Assembly (NCBI GenBank): GCA_027605045.1
Contig: JAQFWX010000013.1
Span: 372,001-436,000 of the forward strand
Source: Phallus indusiatus
Taxonomy: Eukaryota; Basidiomycota; Agaricomycetes; Phallales; Phallaceae
DNA length: 64,000 bases
Direction: 5' to 3'
The notes under the pieces: generated by a model
The model's database searches: none
What the model was told of the DNA's origin: nothing
Seen by the model: the letters and a program-made list of their open reading frames with translations, nothing else
Shown here: positions 47,822 through 63,323 of the stretch, piece by piece
Numbering within the stretch: position 1 is the stretch's first letter
Layout of the letters: each line of letters opens with the position of its first letter
Made by a program: the position numbers and the translations under genes

Positions 47822-50800
47822 ATGTCCACTGTTGTAAGTTCCCCATCGCATACACACATCCATCTCCCCAGGTCCGCTCAATTTCCCTCATACAACAGAT
47901 TCTCCCCAAAGATCTTTGGCCAGCAGGCAGTAATTCCGCCCACTCTCTTCACAGTGTCTCCGGCGTCCATTTCTCGCCAGCTCATAAATCACCGCTAGAT
48001 TCATCTTTCGACGTCACCTCTCCAACCTCCACCACAAAATCAGCCCTCCCTCTAACTCCCCCTCTAACTCCGGCCTCTGTCAGAGCAACAACAACACCAA
48101 GCACGGATTCAGTCTCTGCCGGCTCTTTCTCAAACTCAAATTCCATCACGGACGACAGCGCTCCTAATCCCAGTCGTCAGTACTGGGACCGCGGCAACAA
48201 GGCGGCAGCATCCTATCATGACACCGCCTTATCTGCTGCTAATAGTGCCACTCCCCAAGACGCTTCCCTTCCTTCGCCTACCTCTCCTATCAATATGAAG
48301 TTAATGACGCACAACCAGGAACAGCATATCATCAGTCGTTTCTTAGTTGTATGCGCGGTTTCTCCCATCCATGTGTCACTTTTTTCACGCTCACTGAATT
48401 CATTCGCTTAATAGGTATCCGGCATTCCAAGGACTACAGGTCCTCAGTCTCTTAAACAAACATTCATGGTAATTGTTTTTTTATTTACCCTTATGGTCAT
48501 TCATCAAATTCTGATATTTTTTTCCCATAGGCTTGCGGGGAACTGAAAGGGATTTTTATCCGCTTCCACAAAGATCATGGTGTTGTAAGACACTTTTTCT
48601 ATTATTATTACTACATGTACCACGTGCAAGCTTTGCCAAACTCAATTCATTAGATAATTTTGGCGTTTTTTGATTTACGACATGCTGTTCGAGCTCATTG
48701 TCAAATCAATACCTCTCCACTTCTCAATGGCATTCGCCTGACTGCTCACTACATTTCCCCGCAGGAGCTCCGTGTGGTAAGTACTCATATTTACTTAGGG
48801 GGATATTAATTCTGATACAAAGTATGTACGTCTTCAGCGGATCGGGGAGTCCAGTTTTGTGAATCAAAACGACGGTGAACTTGTTGTCACCGCGTCTTTA
48901 GCAGGTCGAGACATCAATTTCAACACCCTTGCCTTGCAAAGTGTTCTTGCTTCATTTGGAGACATTCACTTCTTTCGCTGCTCACCTATTCAGAAACATG
49001 TATGCTTTTTTATTCGTTCCAAAAAAAAACATTGACTGATTTCCCCCCCCTCCTTTAGTCTTTCCATGTAGAATATTACGATGCTCGTGATGCATCTAGT
49101 GCCATGAATGCGCTCAACGGACATACAGTTCACAGCGCTCGTCTCCATATCAGCTTCCAGGATTCCGCATCCTCTTCAGTTTCTTCAGCAACTGCTGCTG
49201 CTGCCAATACGCCTAGTACTACTATGAGGATAGAATCACGTGTCTTTTCTCTCCCTTCCAAATCTGATATTCAGCCACACGAAGCACCAGCAGGTATTCC
49301 ATTTCCTTCTAAGGAATCTCCTTCCGACGAAGCAGATGGTCATTCTCCTCAAAATCGTCCTCCATATACTTTGAACCGACCAACTCTCCATCACTCCATA
49401 TCGGAGCAAAATCTTCGTGGTAGACAAAGGTCTCGTTCGGCATCAGCCTCTCCAAGTTCTCCTCGCCAGCAACAATCTAGCCTGTCGTCATCATACGACC
49501 ACTTCAGCGACAACGACAATGGTGTCCAAGGGATGTCTATATCCGGCCACCCTCGCGTTCGTACCCCACCTCAACACGTGCATGGGCGTCGTATTTCCAA
49601 TATTTATCATTTCGACTCGGTAGGAAGAACAATGCTCGAATTGCCACCTACTGCGCCACCCCGCCCGCGTTCGATTTCAGTGTCGAGTGAAACAGACAGC
49701 CCAGTAGCCGGTCGTTTGGCAATTCCTCTGCCTACGAGTCCTATGACGAATGTAAAGCCAGATTTGACTTCCGTGTCTCCCGATGTCAAATCAGCGATCT
49801 ACGGCGATTATTCTCTAGATGCGATGTCCGCCGCTCACTGCCAGCAGTGGTCGCTCGGACCCGAACCTCTTGGTGCTACTACTATCGCTTCAGCTGTCGA
49901 GTCGCTACCTCCTCAGTCTCAATCGCAATTGCGTGGTCCTGCTTTGAAACTTCAAATCCCCAGACGTCATTTTGCTCCTCGCCAACGTAATGGAGCTAAT
50001 GGTACTCTCGGGCTGGATGTATCTGCAGAGAAGGACAAGGAGAGAGATCCTCAACCCGAACGTAATAAAATTGATGTTGGAAAAATCGAACGAGGAGAAG
50101 AAACCAGAACTACTGTGGGTCTCAAATTCACAGCCAAGTTGAGGATTGAATTTACTTATTTATTTATTTAGGTCATGATTAAAAATATTCCGAACAAAAT
50201 GACAGATCGCAACTTGATTGACTTTATAAACGAAGTTTGTCCTCGTGCAATTGACTTTTTGTATTTGAGAATGTACGTGAACTCTTCTTTAATTTGGTAG
50301 TACTATTGAACTGACGAGGCAACAGGGATTTTACTAATGGTTGTAATGTTGGATACGGTGCGTCCTCTAAACCTAAGACCTTCAAACAATACATTTATTC
50401 GTATCATTTAGCTTTTGTTAATTTTATCCATGTCGAAGACTTGCTTCGCTTTGCAAAAATCAAACTCGGGACTAAATGGCAAGTTTCATTGTCGATCAAC
50501 TTCTGTGTCCTTCGTCTAAACCTCTATAATAGGAACCTCTTTTCATCCGAGAAAGTTCTAGGAATGAGTTATGCTAATTGTGCGTATTTTTTTAAAAAAA
50601 TTGAGAATAACTGCTAACATTGGTTTATAGATCAGTAAGTTTATTGTAATAATATCGAAACAGCTTTTTCTGAATGTATGCTCTAAAATTAGGGGTAAAG
50701 AGGCCCTCATCGACAAATTTCGATCCAGCTCAATCGTAAGTCTTCGTCTTGATGTTTCGTTTACACAATATCTAAGACTTGTGCAGATGGACCAACGTGA

Positions 50801-50969
50801 AGCTTGGAGGCCGAAATTATTTTATTCCTCCGGGTCTAACCAAGGACTTCCGGAAGAATTTCCCGCACCTACTCATACCCGCCGCAAAGAACGATCTAAC
50901 CTTCTTCCTAACGACTTGCATCAATCTCGCACCCTCTTTCATCACTCATCTTCAACTCTGCGCAACTAA
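47822..50969 (+). CDS. Mei2-like RNA-binding protein with three RRMs
   Basis: Related to Mei2 of fission yeast, which binds RNA to switch cells into meiosis. The start is ATG TCC ACT GTT followed at once by a GTAAGT intron, then VRSISLIQQILPKDLWPAGS. RRM1: FLVVSGIPRTTGPQSLKQTF, ACGELKGIFIRFHKDHGVII, LAFFDLRHAVRAHCQINTSP. RRM2: GELVVTASLAGRDINFNTLA, then SFHVEYYDARDASSAMNALN. A long Ser/Pro-rich linker with RGRQRSRSASASPSSPRQQQ follows. The C-terminal Mei2 RRM3 is VMIKNIPNKMTDRNLIDFI, DFLYLRMDFTNGCNVGYAFV, NFIHVEDLLRFAKIKLGTKW, SYANYQGKEALIDKFRSSSI, MDQREAWRPKLFYSSGS. RRM3 is broken into tiny exons including 32 nt and 4 nt, and one intron begins with GC. It ends SSSTLRN. The family is secure; whether it controls meiosis here is inference. 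Confidence 0.92.
50479..50532 (+). other. GC-AG intron in the Mei2-like gene
   Basis: The exon ends AAATG and the intron begins GCAAGT, a standard GC donor context, ending TATAATAG. Splicing gives ACT AAA TG|G AAC, that is T-K-W-N-L-F, in frame with the rest of RRM3. Confidence 0.75.
50631..50634 (+). other. 4-nt microexon (ATCA) in the Mei2-like RRM3
   Basis: It lies between an intron ending GGTTTATAG (50580-50630) and one beginning GTAAGT and ending AAAATTAG (50635-50692). Joining AAT T|AT CA|G GGT AAA gives S-Y-A-N-Y-Q-G-K-E-A-L-I, matching the conserved Mei2 (Y-A-x-x-Q-G-K) stretch. Skipping it shifts the frame to a stop within the next exon. Confidence 0.75.
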
Positions 50970-51488
50970 ATAAATCCATCAGTCGCTAATTATCGACCCT
51001 CAAACCTCCACGGCATATTTTTTTCTTTTCATTTTCTATTCCGACTCCCTCTGATAGATTGTACCAAAATTCGCAACGATCGTTTCGAACCTCTCTTTGC
51101 ATATGAACTGCTCGATGTCTTTCTTTTTTCTAAAAGAATGCTACTGTTATTGTTACTGTCAATTGTTTATTACCTCCCCCCAATTTCTGTTTCGCCTCTA
51201 TTGCTATTCGTCTCTCACTTTGTGCTCCGTATTAGTTATCGTGTACACATAAATAACTGTCGAACAATGAATGAAACTTCGTCCTGTTTTCTGCTTCTTT
51301 TTGTCTGACGTTCGAATAATGAAGAAGTCCGGTCAAAAAGCCATCGAGTATGTGAATGAAAAAATGGATGTTGATAGAGCGTGTATATATATAAGCTAGT
51401 GAGTATCTAGACCGCGAAAATGTGTAGTTACATGAATAGTATATCGGCTCATTTTGTGCTTTCTGTACATGGTTTAGAGACAAGAAAA
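50970..51488. other. Convergent intergenic region
   Basis: 3' flanks of the Mei2-like gene and NDUFS7; AT- and CT-rich, no gene recognised. Confidence 0.45.
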
Positions 51489-52509
<1,021 letters not shown>

Positions 52510-52666
52510 CGTCTCGGACGGAATGGGAAGGAAACCAAATTTACAACTCCGAAAAAGAGCTCCATATTATGTCAGCCTCGTGACATTCCATCATCGACTC
52601 AGACACGACACTACGAAGAAGTTTGTTTCAAACGGTCTTTAGGGTTTCGCGCGCACTTTTATTGTA

Positions 52667-54528
52667 CTATCCTACAGCGACACTGACAACAGTCTTTTTA
52701 AAATATTTACTCAATAACAGATACATAAATATTCCCTTTTGATCTGTATCATCCCCATCACTTCCCGTCGAAGAGGCATAAGACTTTCCCATGGCACCAA
52801 TGTTAGCAACGAATGGTCGATCAATGAAGTAAGGACTTTTGGTAGCGGCGGAGGTGGGCGATTGCATTGGTGACAGTTCGACATCTGACTTGCCCTCGGA
52901 TCCACCGTCTTCACGCATCGTAATGCTGTGTTGTCATATGAATCCTGGTAGCTGGCTGCGTTGCCTTTTTCGAATAACTATGTCGCGTAATGATGAAAAG
53001 GACTGAATCCGTAACGCCTAGAGGTTCAGGGTATGGTTGAGCATGCGGGACCTTGTCCGATGGAACTTTCGGCGCGACTCACCACTTCCTGCAAAGCAGA
53101 TACCGGCGAATGTCAATAATCCAAAGGGAGGTGTCCATCCAGCCAACACGCCCATTCGACAAATCGACACAGGAATGACGACAATAGCGTATACTATTCC
53201 AAAGCCGATAATGTCATGGGAATGTTAAAGGATTTGCGAACATTCGTACTCACGGATGGGATACCACATCAATCGACGTGCTATTTGTTTTAGACGACTG
53301 CTTACGCCTATTGGCCTCGCAGATGTTGGATCACTCGAGTTCCCCGTTGTCGAAGAAGTTCTATCACGTGTATCCAATCCCCAATCAAAACATCCCGATA
53401 CACCAAACGACAGCCTTCTGGACACTTGTCTCGTTGATTGGGCATTCGCGCCACGAACGCCAGCTTTTTTTGTCTTTGAAGGTCGCTGAAACCGGAATCC
53501 TCCATTGTCTTTAATGGCGATCACGCCTGCAAAGCGAAGGTATATAAGGGCTGTGAAAAAGAAGGCTGAACGTCAATATCTATTTGATCGAGGTAAATAG
53601 TCACGCACAATATATCACAATGGATGAACCCAAGGCGATGAAAACCCAAATCTGAAAACCAACAACGGATCAGCGGTGAGTCTACAAATCGAATATTTGA
53701 GATAACGAACTGACATAAAGGTATATTAGTCGTTCAGTTTTATATGAGCTACTGAGCCAGCACCACGCCCCGGTAATTCCATAAAATGACCCCTTCTGTT
53801 CCGTCTGTAGAACCGTAGGTCCCAAAATCGGAAGAACGATAAGCAAGGTCCAACCAATAAACAGAGCCACCGGCGCGATGAACCGATTAGGTTTATGAAC
53901 GAAGAAAAGAAGACTACAGAATGAATTATTCAGCTCGTGGGATCACATTTGTCGTACTTCAAATAATTGAAAACGCACGAGAACGTATGCAATGAAATAG
54001 CCATGGACCAGATTGCCGCTCCCAAATCCCCCACTTCTGACACAATCCCCTGAACAGTACAGGTGGTGCCCACTCTCATTTCCCCCTTCGCAGACCACTT
54101 GAAATTCATGCTGAAAGCGGCACCTGTTTTTAAAGCGCCAGATTAGATGCAACGTGACTCGGGCTTGGTTAACACAAACCTTGCAGGAAATCACACACGA
54201 GCAATGAAATAAGGTAACATCCTAACGAAGACTGTACAAACGAGCGGATACCATGATGTAGCGGTGAGGATCGGTCTTTCGTCAGGTATGCATTCCACTT
54301 GAAAAGAGCACAATCAGCTCACTTGACTTATTGTAAAAACATCACGCGACTTACTACAATATATCCCAGGAGGAAGATAGTCGAGAGCGCAGAACACAAT
54401 CCGGACAAACCAATTAACTGAAGGAAAGAACTTCGTATGAATATCAATGACCTTCAGAAATGTATGTGTTCACCTACTGCTAGACCTGCTCGCTCACCGT
54501 TACTACTGAAAGATTGAACCGTGGCCAT
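52667..54528 (-). CDS. Seven-helix GPCR, Git3 / cAMP-receptor-like
   Basis: A plasma-membrane receptor of the fungal class related to glucose sensor Git3 and slime-mould cAMP receptors. The start at 54528, MATVQSFSSNGERAGLA, splices to the first helix (LIGLSGLCSALSTIFLLGYI). Helices then follow: SLGCYLISLLVCDFLQG; GDLGAAIWSMAISLHTFS; FIAPVALFIGWTLLIVLPIL; IWVFIALGSSIVIYSLIYLR; then, after a long cytoplasmic loop (GFRFQRPSKTKKAG and more), a helix beginning with the conserved ARRLMWYPI; and GIVYAIVVIPVSICRMGVLA with PPFGLLTFAGICFAGSG. The loop signature FYGITGAWCWLSSSY matches the GxxYGxTGxWCWI pattern of this class. The cytoplasmic tail (SPMQSPTSAATKSPYFIDRP) is Ser-rich. Many introns; the exact 3' end was taken from the last open frame. 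It could extend upstream to a Met at 54723. Confidence 0.82.
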
Positions 54529-55104
54529 TGCTCCGCTGAAGGAGTTTGGATGAAAAAAGGGAAGGGAAGTGGAGTTAGGGTCTTGCCACGCGATCGAAAA
54601 GAAAAGGTAGACACTTATTCCCGAAATGTAAATTCTTCCGGAGAGATCCATTAATCGCCTAGCGATGTTCGTTGTACCCGACGACGCCTTTGAGCCTGTA
54701 TTTTTCTCACTTGCGTGAGACAAGCTTTTGCGATCAGAAAAATTATGTTGCCCTCAGGTCCTGGAATGAATGTAAATCAAATTGTACTATATATCTCAGT
54801 TCAATTTCAAAATGCCAAATTGTCTGATGAAGATTTCATATATCAATTAATTGATGACCAAACGACTCCCCGGGTTTCTTTCTTCTTAGTTGTTGTGGTA
54901 GAGTCACCGATAGCTTCAGGGTCGTGCTGTTGAGGAGCCTTAGTATATGCAGGGCTGAGTAGGGCTGAGTGGAGGAGTAGTTTGCAGATGAGACGGCTAA
55001 TGATCGCGGATACACGCGATTAATGTCGATGAATGCACGTATTTTGTGTATTGCCCAAACCAGAAATTCGTTTTTCCCTGAGAATGAGAACGACAAGGAA
55101 GTCA
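54529..55104. other. GPCR promoter / ERG8 3' flank
   Basis: 575 bp between two minus-strand genes. Short frames on both strands, none recognised. Confidence 0.4.
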
Positions 55105-56981
55105 CTACATCACTGTTCGTAGAACATCTTTCAGCCCACGAACACTTTCAAGATTTTCTATCGTCAAGCCCTGTTTTTGGCTTTCGACAGCAGATAAAGG
55201 TGAGACGTCCAGTTCAGTCCAATCTTGCCAGATCTTCTCGATCTTGCCGACGACAGAGGTGGCGTTCATATCAATTACAAGGAGCCAGATGGCATCATAA
55301 CCACCAGCTTTTTGAATGTCCCAATATCTCGTTAATGAAGAGGTTTGAGAAAGAGAAAGAGAAAGCCTTACCCCCCGGGACTCCACCGGCGATGACACCA
55401 ACACTTCTTAAACATTCATCAAGTAAGCGGGTTTGTTCTGGAGGTTCAATGGGGGTTCCAGAAGCCTGCCCCATCTGAGTCATGAGACTTCGGATTGCCT
55501 TGTTCGAAAAACAAATTGAATACAGACCGGCGCCTTTGAAAAGATCAAGGTCGAGGTCATATCTCACCTCAGCTGTTGACCGAACTTGACTCAGTTCTTC
55601 GACCAGGTTACGAGTAGCGTTGTGTCCATCGAAAACGAAGGTCCACTAAAATCACCTTGATCATGGGGTTGCTTGATATAAAAAAAAGAGCGCTCACATC
55701 GGGATATGAAAGGGTCGCAAGCTGGGAGAGAACCAAGTCATAAGTTTCGGGGTTATTAGACCGTATAGTGTTCAAGTTAGTCAGACAGACTGCCAGTTGT
55801 TCGTTCTTTAGCGAGAGACGAGTCCATAAACTATCCGCTGAGTGGCTATATCAGGCTAAGAACTCGCACGAGACGTAGTGGGACTTGCCTTCTTCAGGCC
55901 TTTCTTGTCTCCACTTTAAGACCTTGCCCACAAGCGAGGGTGTATCGCTTCCGGCATCTACATCTGCGAGCATTAGCCGGAGACCAGCAGGAAGATGAAT
56001 CGGTGTGATGCTGTGATTCCATCTGTCGTTCGATAATGATAAGACTGGGAGTAATTTCGGTTTCTGATATATGAACGTGAAACAAGGTGCACCATTTTAG
56101 TCTCGGACGACCTCTTTACTCACCTGTTCATTCAGAATAGATTGGATAACAACAGGGTCAAATCTCCGATAAACATGACTTCCATATATGGCTGATGATA
56201 CGTCGAAGCCACTCCCCACTTTTCCTTGAGCAAGACAGTGAATGTACTGCGCCGTGTTGTGGACAAACGATTTGCCTTCCGTTTGCAGGGACGCTGGAGA
56301 GATCAGCTCGAAATGCAGGAAAAGTGCTGCTACAACTGATGTTATCAGTGCCGCAGATGAACCTAGACCTGTCTTGTGGACATTAGACAGGGTATCGTTT
56401 GTGCAAGCAAATGGTGGGATCATTTCGAGGGAGCTTAGTACCGGAGGCAGCCCATTGGATGCTAGCTACGTTTAGATGGAATTATACTCTTATCTCTTAG
56501 TAGCACTTTTTGAACGTACATAAGGACGCTGTGAATAGAAGTCGTTGTCACCGACAATAGTGATGTCCAGACCTCGCGATAGCGTTTTCCGTAGCTCAGC
56601 GGTTCCTCGTATTTCCGTCGCCAACGAAAGCACTTTTTCGACAGCGAGAAACAAGAATTTATTCTTTTTCAAAGATTGCGCACTAAAATAAATTCATCGT
56701 CTATCGGGGAATGACTGAAAAAAGTACTAATATATCTCTCACTGATTGACATCTTGCAATTCTATCGTCCCTTCATCTTGCACGACGATTTCAGTCTCCC
56801 ACTCCGCTTGAGTAAATTGCGGAGACCGAACATTCACGCGAAAAGGCTGTTTCGGTTGAGCTTGAATGACCGTGTAGAATCTAGATGAAGTAGATATGAC
56901 AACTCCGGAGTACTTGGGATCCAAGACAAGATATCCGCCTGCGATCAGCACCTTTCCTGGAGCAGAAATGACGAGCGGCAT
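55105..56981 (-). CDS. ERG8: Phosphomevalonate kinase (ERG8)
   Basis: GHMP-family kinase that phosphorylates mevalonate-5-phosphate in the mevalonate pathway to sterols and isoprenoids. The start at 56981 gives MPLVISAPGKVLIAGGYLVL, with the typical N-terminal motif. Then YSGVVISTSSRFYTVIQAQP, RGLDITIVGDNDFYSQRPYV, and the glycine-rich ATP motif HKTGLGSSAALITSVVAALF. Downstream: GKVGSGFDVSSAIYGSHVYR, RFDPVVIQSILNEQ, PAGLRLMLADVDAGSDTPSL, FVFDGHNATRNLVEELSQVR and the C-terminal GHMP motif CLRSVGVIAGGVPG joined through an intron to AGGYDAIWLLVIDMN. The intron falls inside that last motif. The end is RGLKDVLRTVM. Supplies isoprenoids that would also feed terpenoid P450 substrates, though no such link is shown. 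Confidence 0.93.
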
Positions 56982-57257
56982 GCTGTTTGTGACGGTGATG
57001 ATGATGGTGTTAAGAAGTAAAGTAGAGTGACGAGTTGTCGCTGTGTACTATTTAATGAATACAGAGTGCTGGCACATACAAAGAGTATTGACCCAGCGAG
57101 AACTACTTCAAGTTAAGAAGCCTAGTAATCTTATAGTGCCATCGGAGCCTGAGCTTACCTACAGCGGGAACATGATATCTCCGGAAAGAGCACTCAAATG
57201 TGGTATATATATAAAATCAAGAATTATTCATGTCCATTGTATCCATGTACTTGTAAT

Positions 57258-58287
57258 TTAATTATAGAATTTGCGATTCTCATTTTTCCCGAAAAGATCG
57301 GTTCGTATTTCGGGCAACATCTGATAGGGAGGTAGATTAATCAAGACCGTACGATTATAGAACCAGATGGACGAAACACATACACCATCTTCCAGTAGTT
57401 GCAGTCGTTCATCTAATGTATTGTTGATTACTATACGATTATTCCTTCCGACCAGGACAACACCTCCAGCGCTGTAATTCAAAGTTAGATTTTAAACCAT
57501 ATCAATATGGCTAAACGTGCCTCTCTGCAGATACATCCCCTTCGACTGAGATACTAACTGTCCGACCAGATATCTCCTTGTAACGTTCCCGGGCTGTTTC
57601 TGAGGCAGCTTCAACTACGGAAACATCTTTCTTTCTCGAGTGAAGTGTTACGTTCTCTTCTAACATTCGTAAGAGACCCTGTCACGACTAGAAATTAGTT
57701 CGCTTTTCATTGAAGTTACATAGTACAAGAAGGAGAGCACCTCGACTATCAGGTCACTCAATAACTTTTTGTATTTGGTTTCATCTTGCGAAAGGTCCTG
57801 AAGCTTCTGGCGGGAGATGGAGAATAGATCTTGAAGAGATTGTTCACGGGCCTGTAAGACGCGCAGACGAGACTTGTTCGTCTGTGAAGATTGATTACTT
57901 TGAAAATTGACATCGAGTTCATGAGTACATCAGCGCGTAACATAAATGTGCTCTCTCACATTTTTTGCGCAACTTCCGCATCCTTCCGTTTCTTCTCGTA
58001 AAGAACGTCTATGGAATGTGTATCTTGTTTCACAAGTTTCGCCTATTGATAATTGAAACAAATGACTTGGAAAGTTCCTTGAAAGCGCACTTTTTCAATG
58101 GCAAACTCCTCATCCGCCTTCACTTTGATTTCACGAGCCTTCTCGATCGCTTCTTGTTTAATGAAGGTAATCTGGCGGGAGAATGTGAGATATTTTGGAG
58201 CCACTACGCTAGCAACTATCAGAAACAATTAGATACCATTTTGTTCATCTCTGTAAGCACCTCATCGTCGTTCAGTGGACGGGACAT
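57258..58287 (-). CDS. VMA4: V-type proton ATPase subunit E (VMA4)
   Basis: Peripheral-stalk subunit of the vacuolar proton pump. The start at 58287, MSRPLNDDEVLTEMNKM, splices to ITFIKQEAIEKAREIKVKAD, EEFAIEK, AKLVKQDTHSIDVLYEKKRK, DAEVAQKI and NQSSQTNKSRLRVLQAREQS, all matching the long helical stalk. The globular C-terminal part has SAGGVVLVGRNNRIVINNTL, DERLQLLEDG and, after an intron, MLPEIRTDLFGKNENRKFYN. Several short introns. Its ATG shares a CATG palindrome with a plus-strand ATG belonging to the neighbouring PI4-kinase frame. Confidence 0.94.
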
Positions 58288-58423
58288 GACGGAATTCAAG
58301 GAGAACGGATATGACGGCGAATGCGGTGACGCCTCGAATGTCACAAGAAGATCTATCCCGTTCTTGACAAACGTCACTCGGCGCTTGGCCAAGCGTTCCT
58401 CTCCTCTGCTTCTTCCGAAGAAA

Positions 58424-61555
<3,132 letters not shown>

Positions 61556-61672
61556 CAACGGAGATCTACATATGTATTATTAAATTGTGTTATTGCTTGG
61601 TTTTGAGAATTGTAATGACTATAGTTACACGGGTTCATAGAGTACATAATAAAAAATCCACACAACGTACAA

Positions 61673-63189
61673 CTATTCTCCTTCTGTCATCAACCATTCT
61701 GCAAATTCGTCTAATCTTTGTTTCTCCGTTCCTTCCGAATCATCTTCTCCTGTGTCTTCAACGCCAGATCGTTTGAATCGCTGTGAGCCAGTAAATAGAG
61801 AGGCTTCGACGCGTCGACCGGCGAAGAAACGTCCGTTCATTTTCTATAACCCAATTTTATGAGTCATTACCGAGCTTGAAAGGCCAACTCTACTCACGAT
61901 TATGCAAGCTTGAGCACTAATGGGATCCCGGAATTTAACCGTCATGATACCTTCTGGTTCTTTCTATTCCTCAAGTTAATGAAATAATGCACGGGTTCAG
62001 AAAGCATGAATACTTGCATCATATAGTACCACGTTAGTAACGTCCCCCAGTGTATTGCATTCCTCCCGAACGTCTTCTTTCAGATCAAGGAGTAATGTAG
62101 GGTCCTGTTCAAGTTCTTCCAGGGTAAACATATGTCTAAGGACAACGACACGACCTGAAACAACAGTCGGTTCTTCTGTGGTCGTATCTAGTGACGGCCC
62201 AAATTGATCACTGTCATCCCATTCCTCCAGTTTCCTAAGGGTGATTATGTCAAAAAAACCGGAAATAAAGTGAGAACAAAAAGTCAAAAAAAATACTTTT
62301 GCATCTTGACTATTCGCTTGGTAGCTTTCTTTTTATCAACCACTCTGGGCTGATTTACCTCTTTACCCTCTTGCTGTTTGTGTCCGAATTCAGCTACTCG
62401 AACGTTCATCCGGGTATGAGGTTCGCCCAAGCGTAGCTCCGCGTCGTCCAGTATTGATAGAGCCAGCGAGACACTATCATCTTTAAAGTAAACTACCAAC
62501 GCTTCGCCATTGAATTTCCCGTCTTCGTCAGCGTATAGTTTGATTTTAGGATTGCCCTCGTCGTCTTCCATCATCAATCCGCATTTTGAGAACCGCGCGA
62601 CGAGTTCATCTTTAGTTGTATCCGGAGGTAGACCAGTAACATATACGGCTGTATTTTTTGACTGTCGAGTCTCCGCTGTTCCATTTTTTGCCTTTTGACC
62701 TTTTGTTCGTTTGATAGTTATTCCTGCTCCTTCATTGGCAGTATTTGAGGTAAAGTCCTCGGGAGCCTTTCTTTTTTTACTTTCTCTCTTCAAAACAGGA
62801 GCCGCTGGAGTCTTTATAGGCCATGGAGGGAACGTAAATACACTGTTTAGACTAGCAACTGGCACGCACTGTTTCGTCAACACCGGGTATTGAATAAGCA
62901 GCTTGTTGCGCTTCGATTAATTCGGAATCGACCTACATTTGAAAGAGAAAGAAACAGTAATTATAAAGAAAAAGAAATAGTTTCTAATTCAAAAATGAAC
63001 GTTTCATACGACAGGAACCCAGGCTGACTTGGAAACATCCCACTCCATTTCTGTGCCATCCTCCGCTTCGTATCTCCATGTTCCTGATTCTTTCGAGAAA
63101 TGAACGCGATCATCATCTTTGAATATGGAGGCCTGTTCTTCAAATGTTTGTCCTGACACAGCAACAGGTGGTGCGTTTGTGGTAGACAT
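61673..63189 (-). CDS. CUS2: CUS2 / HTATSF1-like splicing factor
   Basis: U2 snRNP-associated factor that assists folding of U2 RNA and binds SF3B1. Exon 1 (MSTTNAPPVAVSGQTFEEQA) carries VHFSKESGTWRYEAEDGTEM, an N-terminal module common to this family. A basic linker (ESKKRKAPEDF, KRTKGQKAKNG) leads to RRM1: NTAVYVTGLPPDTTKDELVA, KFNGEALVVYFKDDSVSLAL. The second RRM, a UHM-type fold, is RVVVLRHMFTLEELEQDPTL, then EECNTLGDVTNVVLYD, joined by an intron to KEPEGIMTVKFRDPISAQAC, NGRFFAGRRVEASLF. The GRFFAG segment matches the Arg-x-Phe motif that UHMs use to bind ULM peptides. It ends EFAEWLMTEGE. Divergent from the transporter gene, 134 bp between start codons. Confidence 0.92.
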
Positions 63190-63323
63190 TCAAAGTACTT
63201 GGAGAGTACTGAATTCGGTTTTGGTTACGCGCTGGCTTTCTGCCGGTGCCGGGAGGGCAACAGCGTTTAAATTTTAAATTTGGTAACGCAGCCTCAAACG
63301 GACCAAGCTGATGCTGATGCGGC
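63190..63323. promoter_or_regulatory. 134-bp divergent promoter CUS2 / AVT
   Basis: Only 134 bp between the two start codons; presumably a shared bidirectional promoter. No element identified. Confidence 0.5.

Noticed and set aside
47486..47998. 170-codon frame through the Mei2-like leader
   Set aside because: Low-complexity translation of CA/CT repeats and it overlaps the well-supported start of the Mei2-like protein in another frame.
54836..55105. Minus-strand frame MTSLSFSFSGKNEF as N-terminus of the GPCR
   Set aside because: No signal peptide or helix pattern of the receptor family; it overlaps the 3' flank of ERG8, and the Met at 54528 fits the family better.
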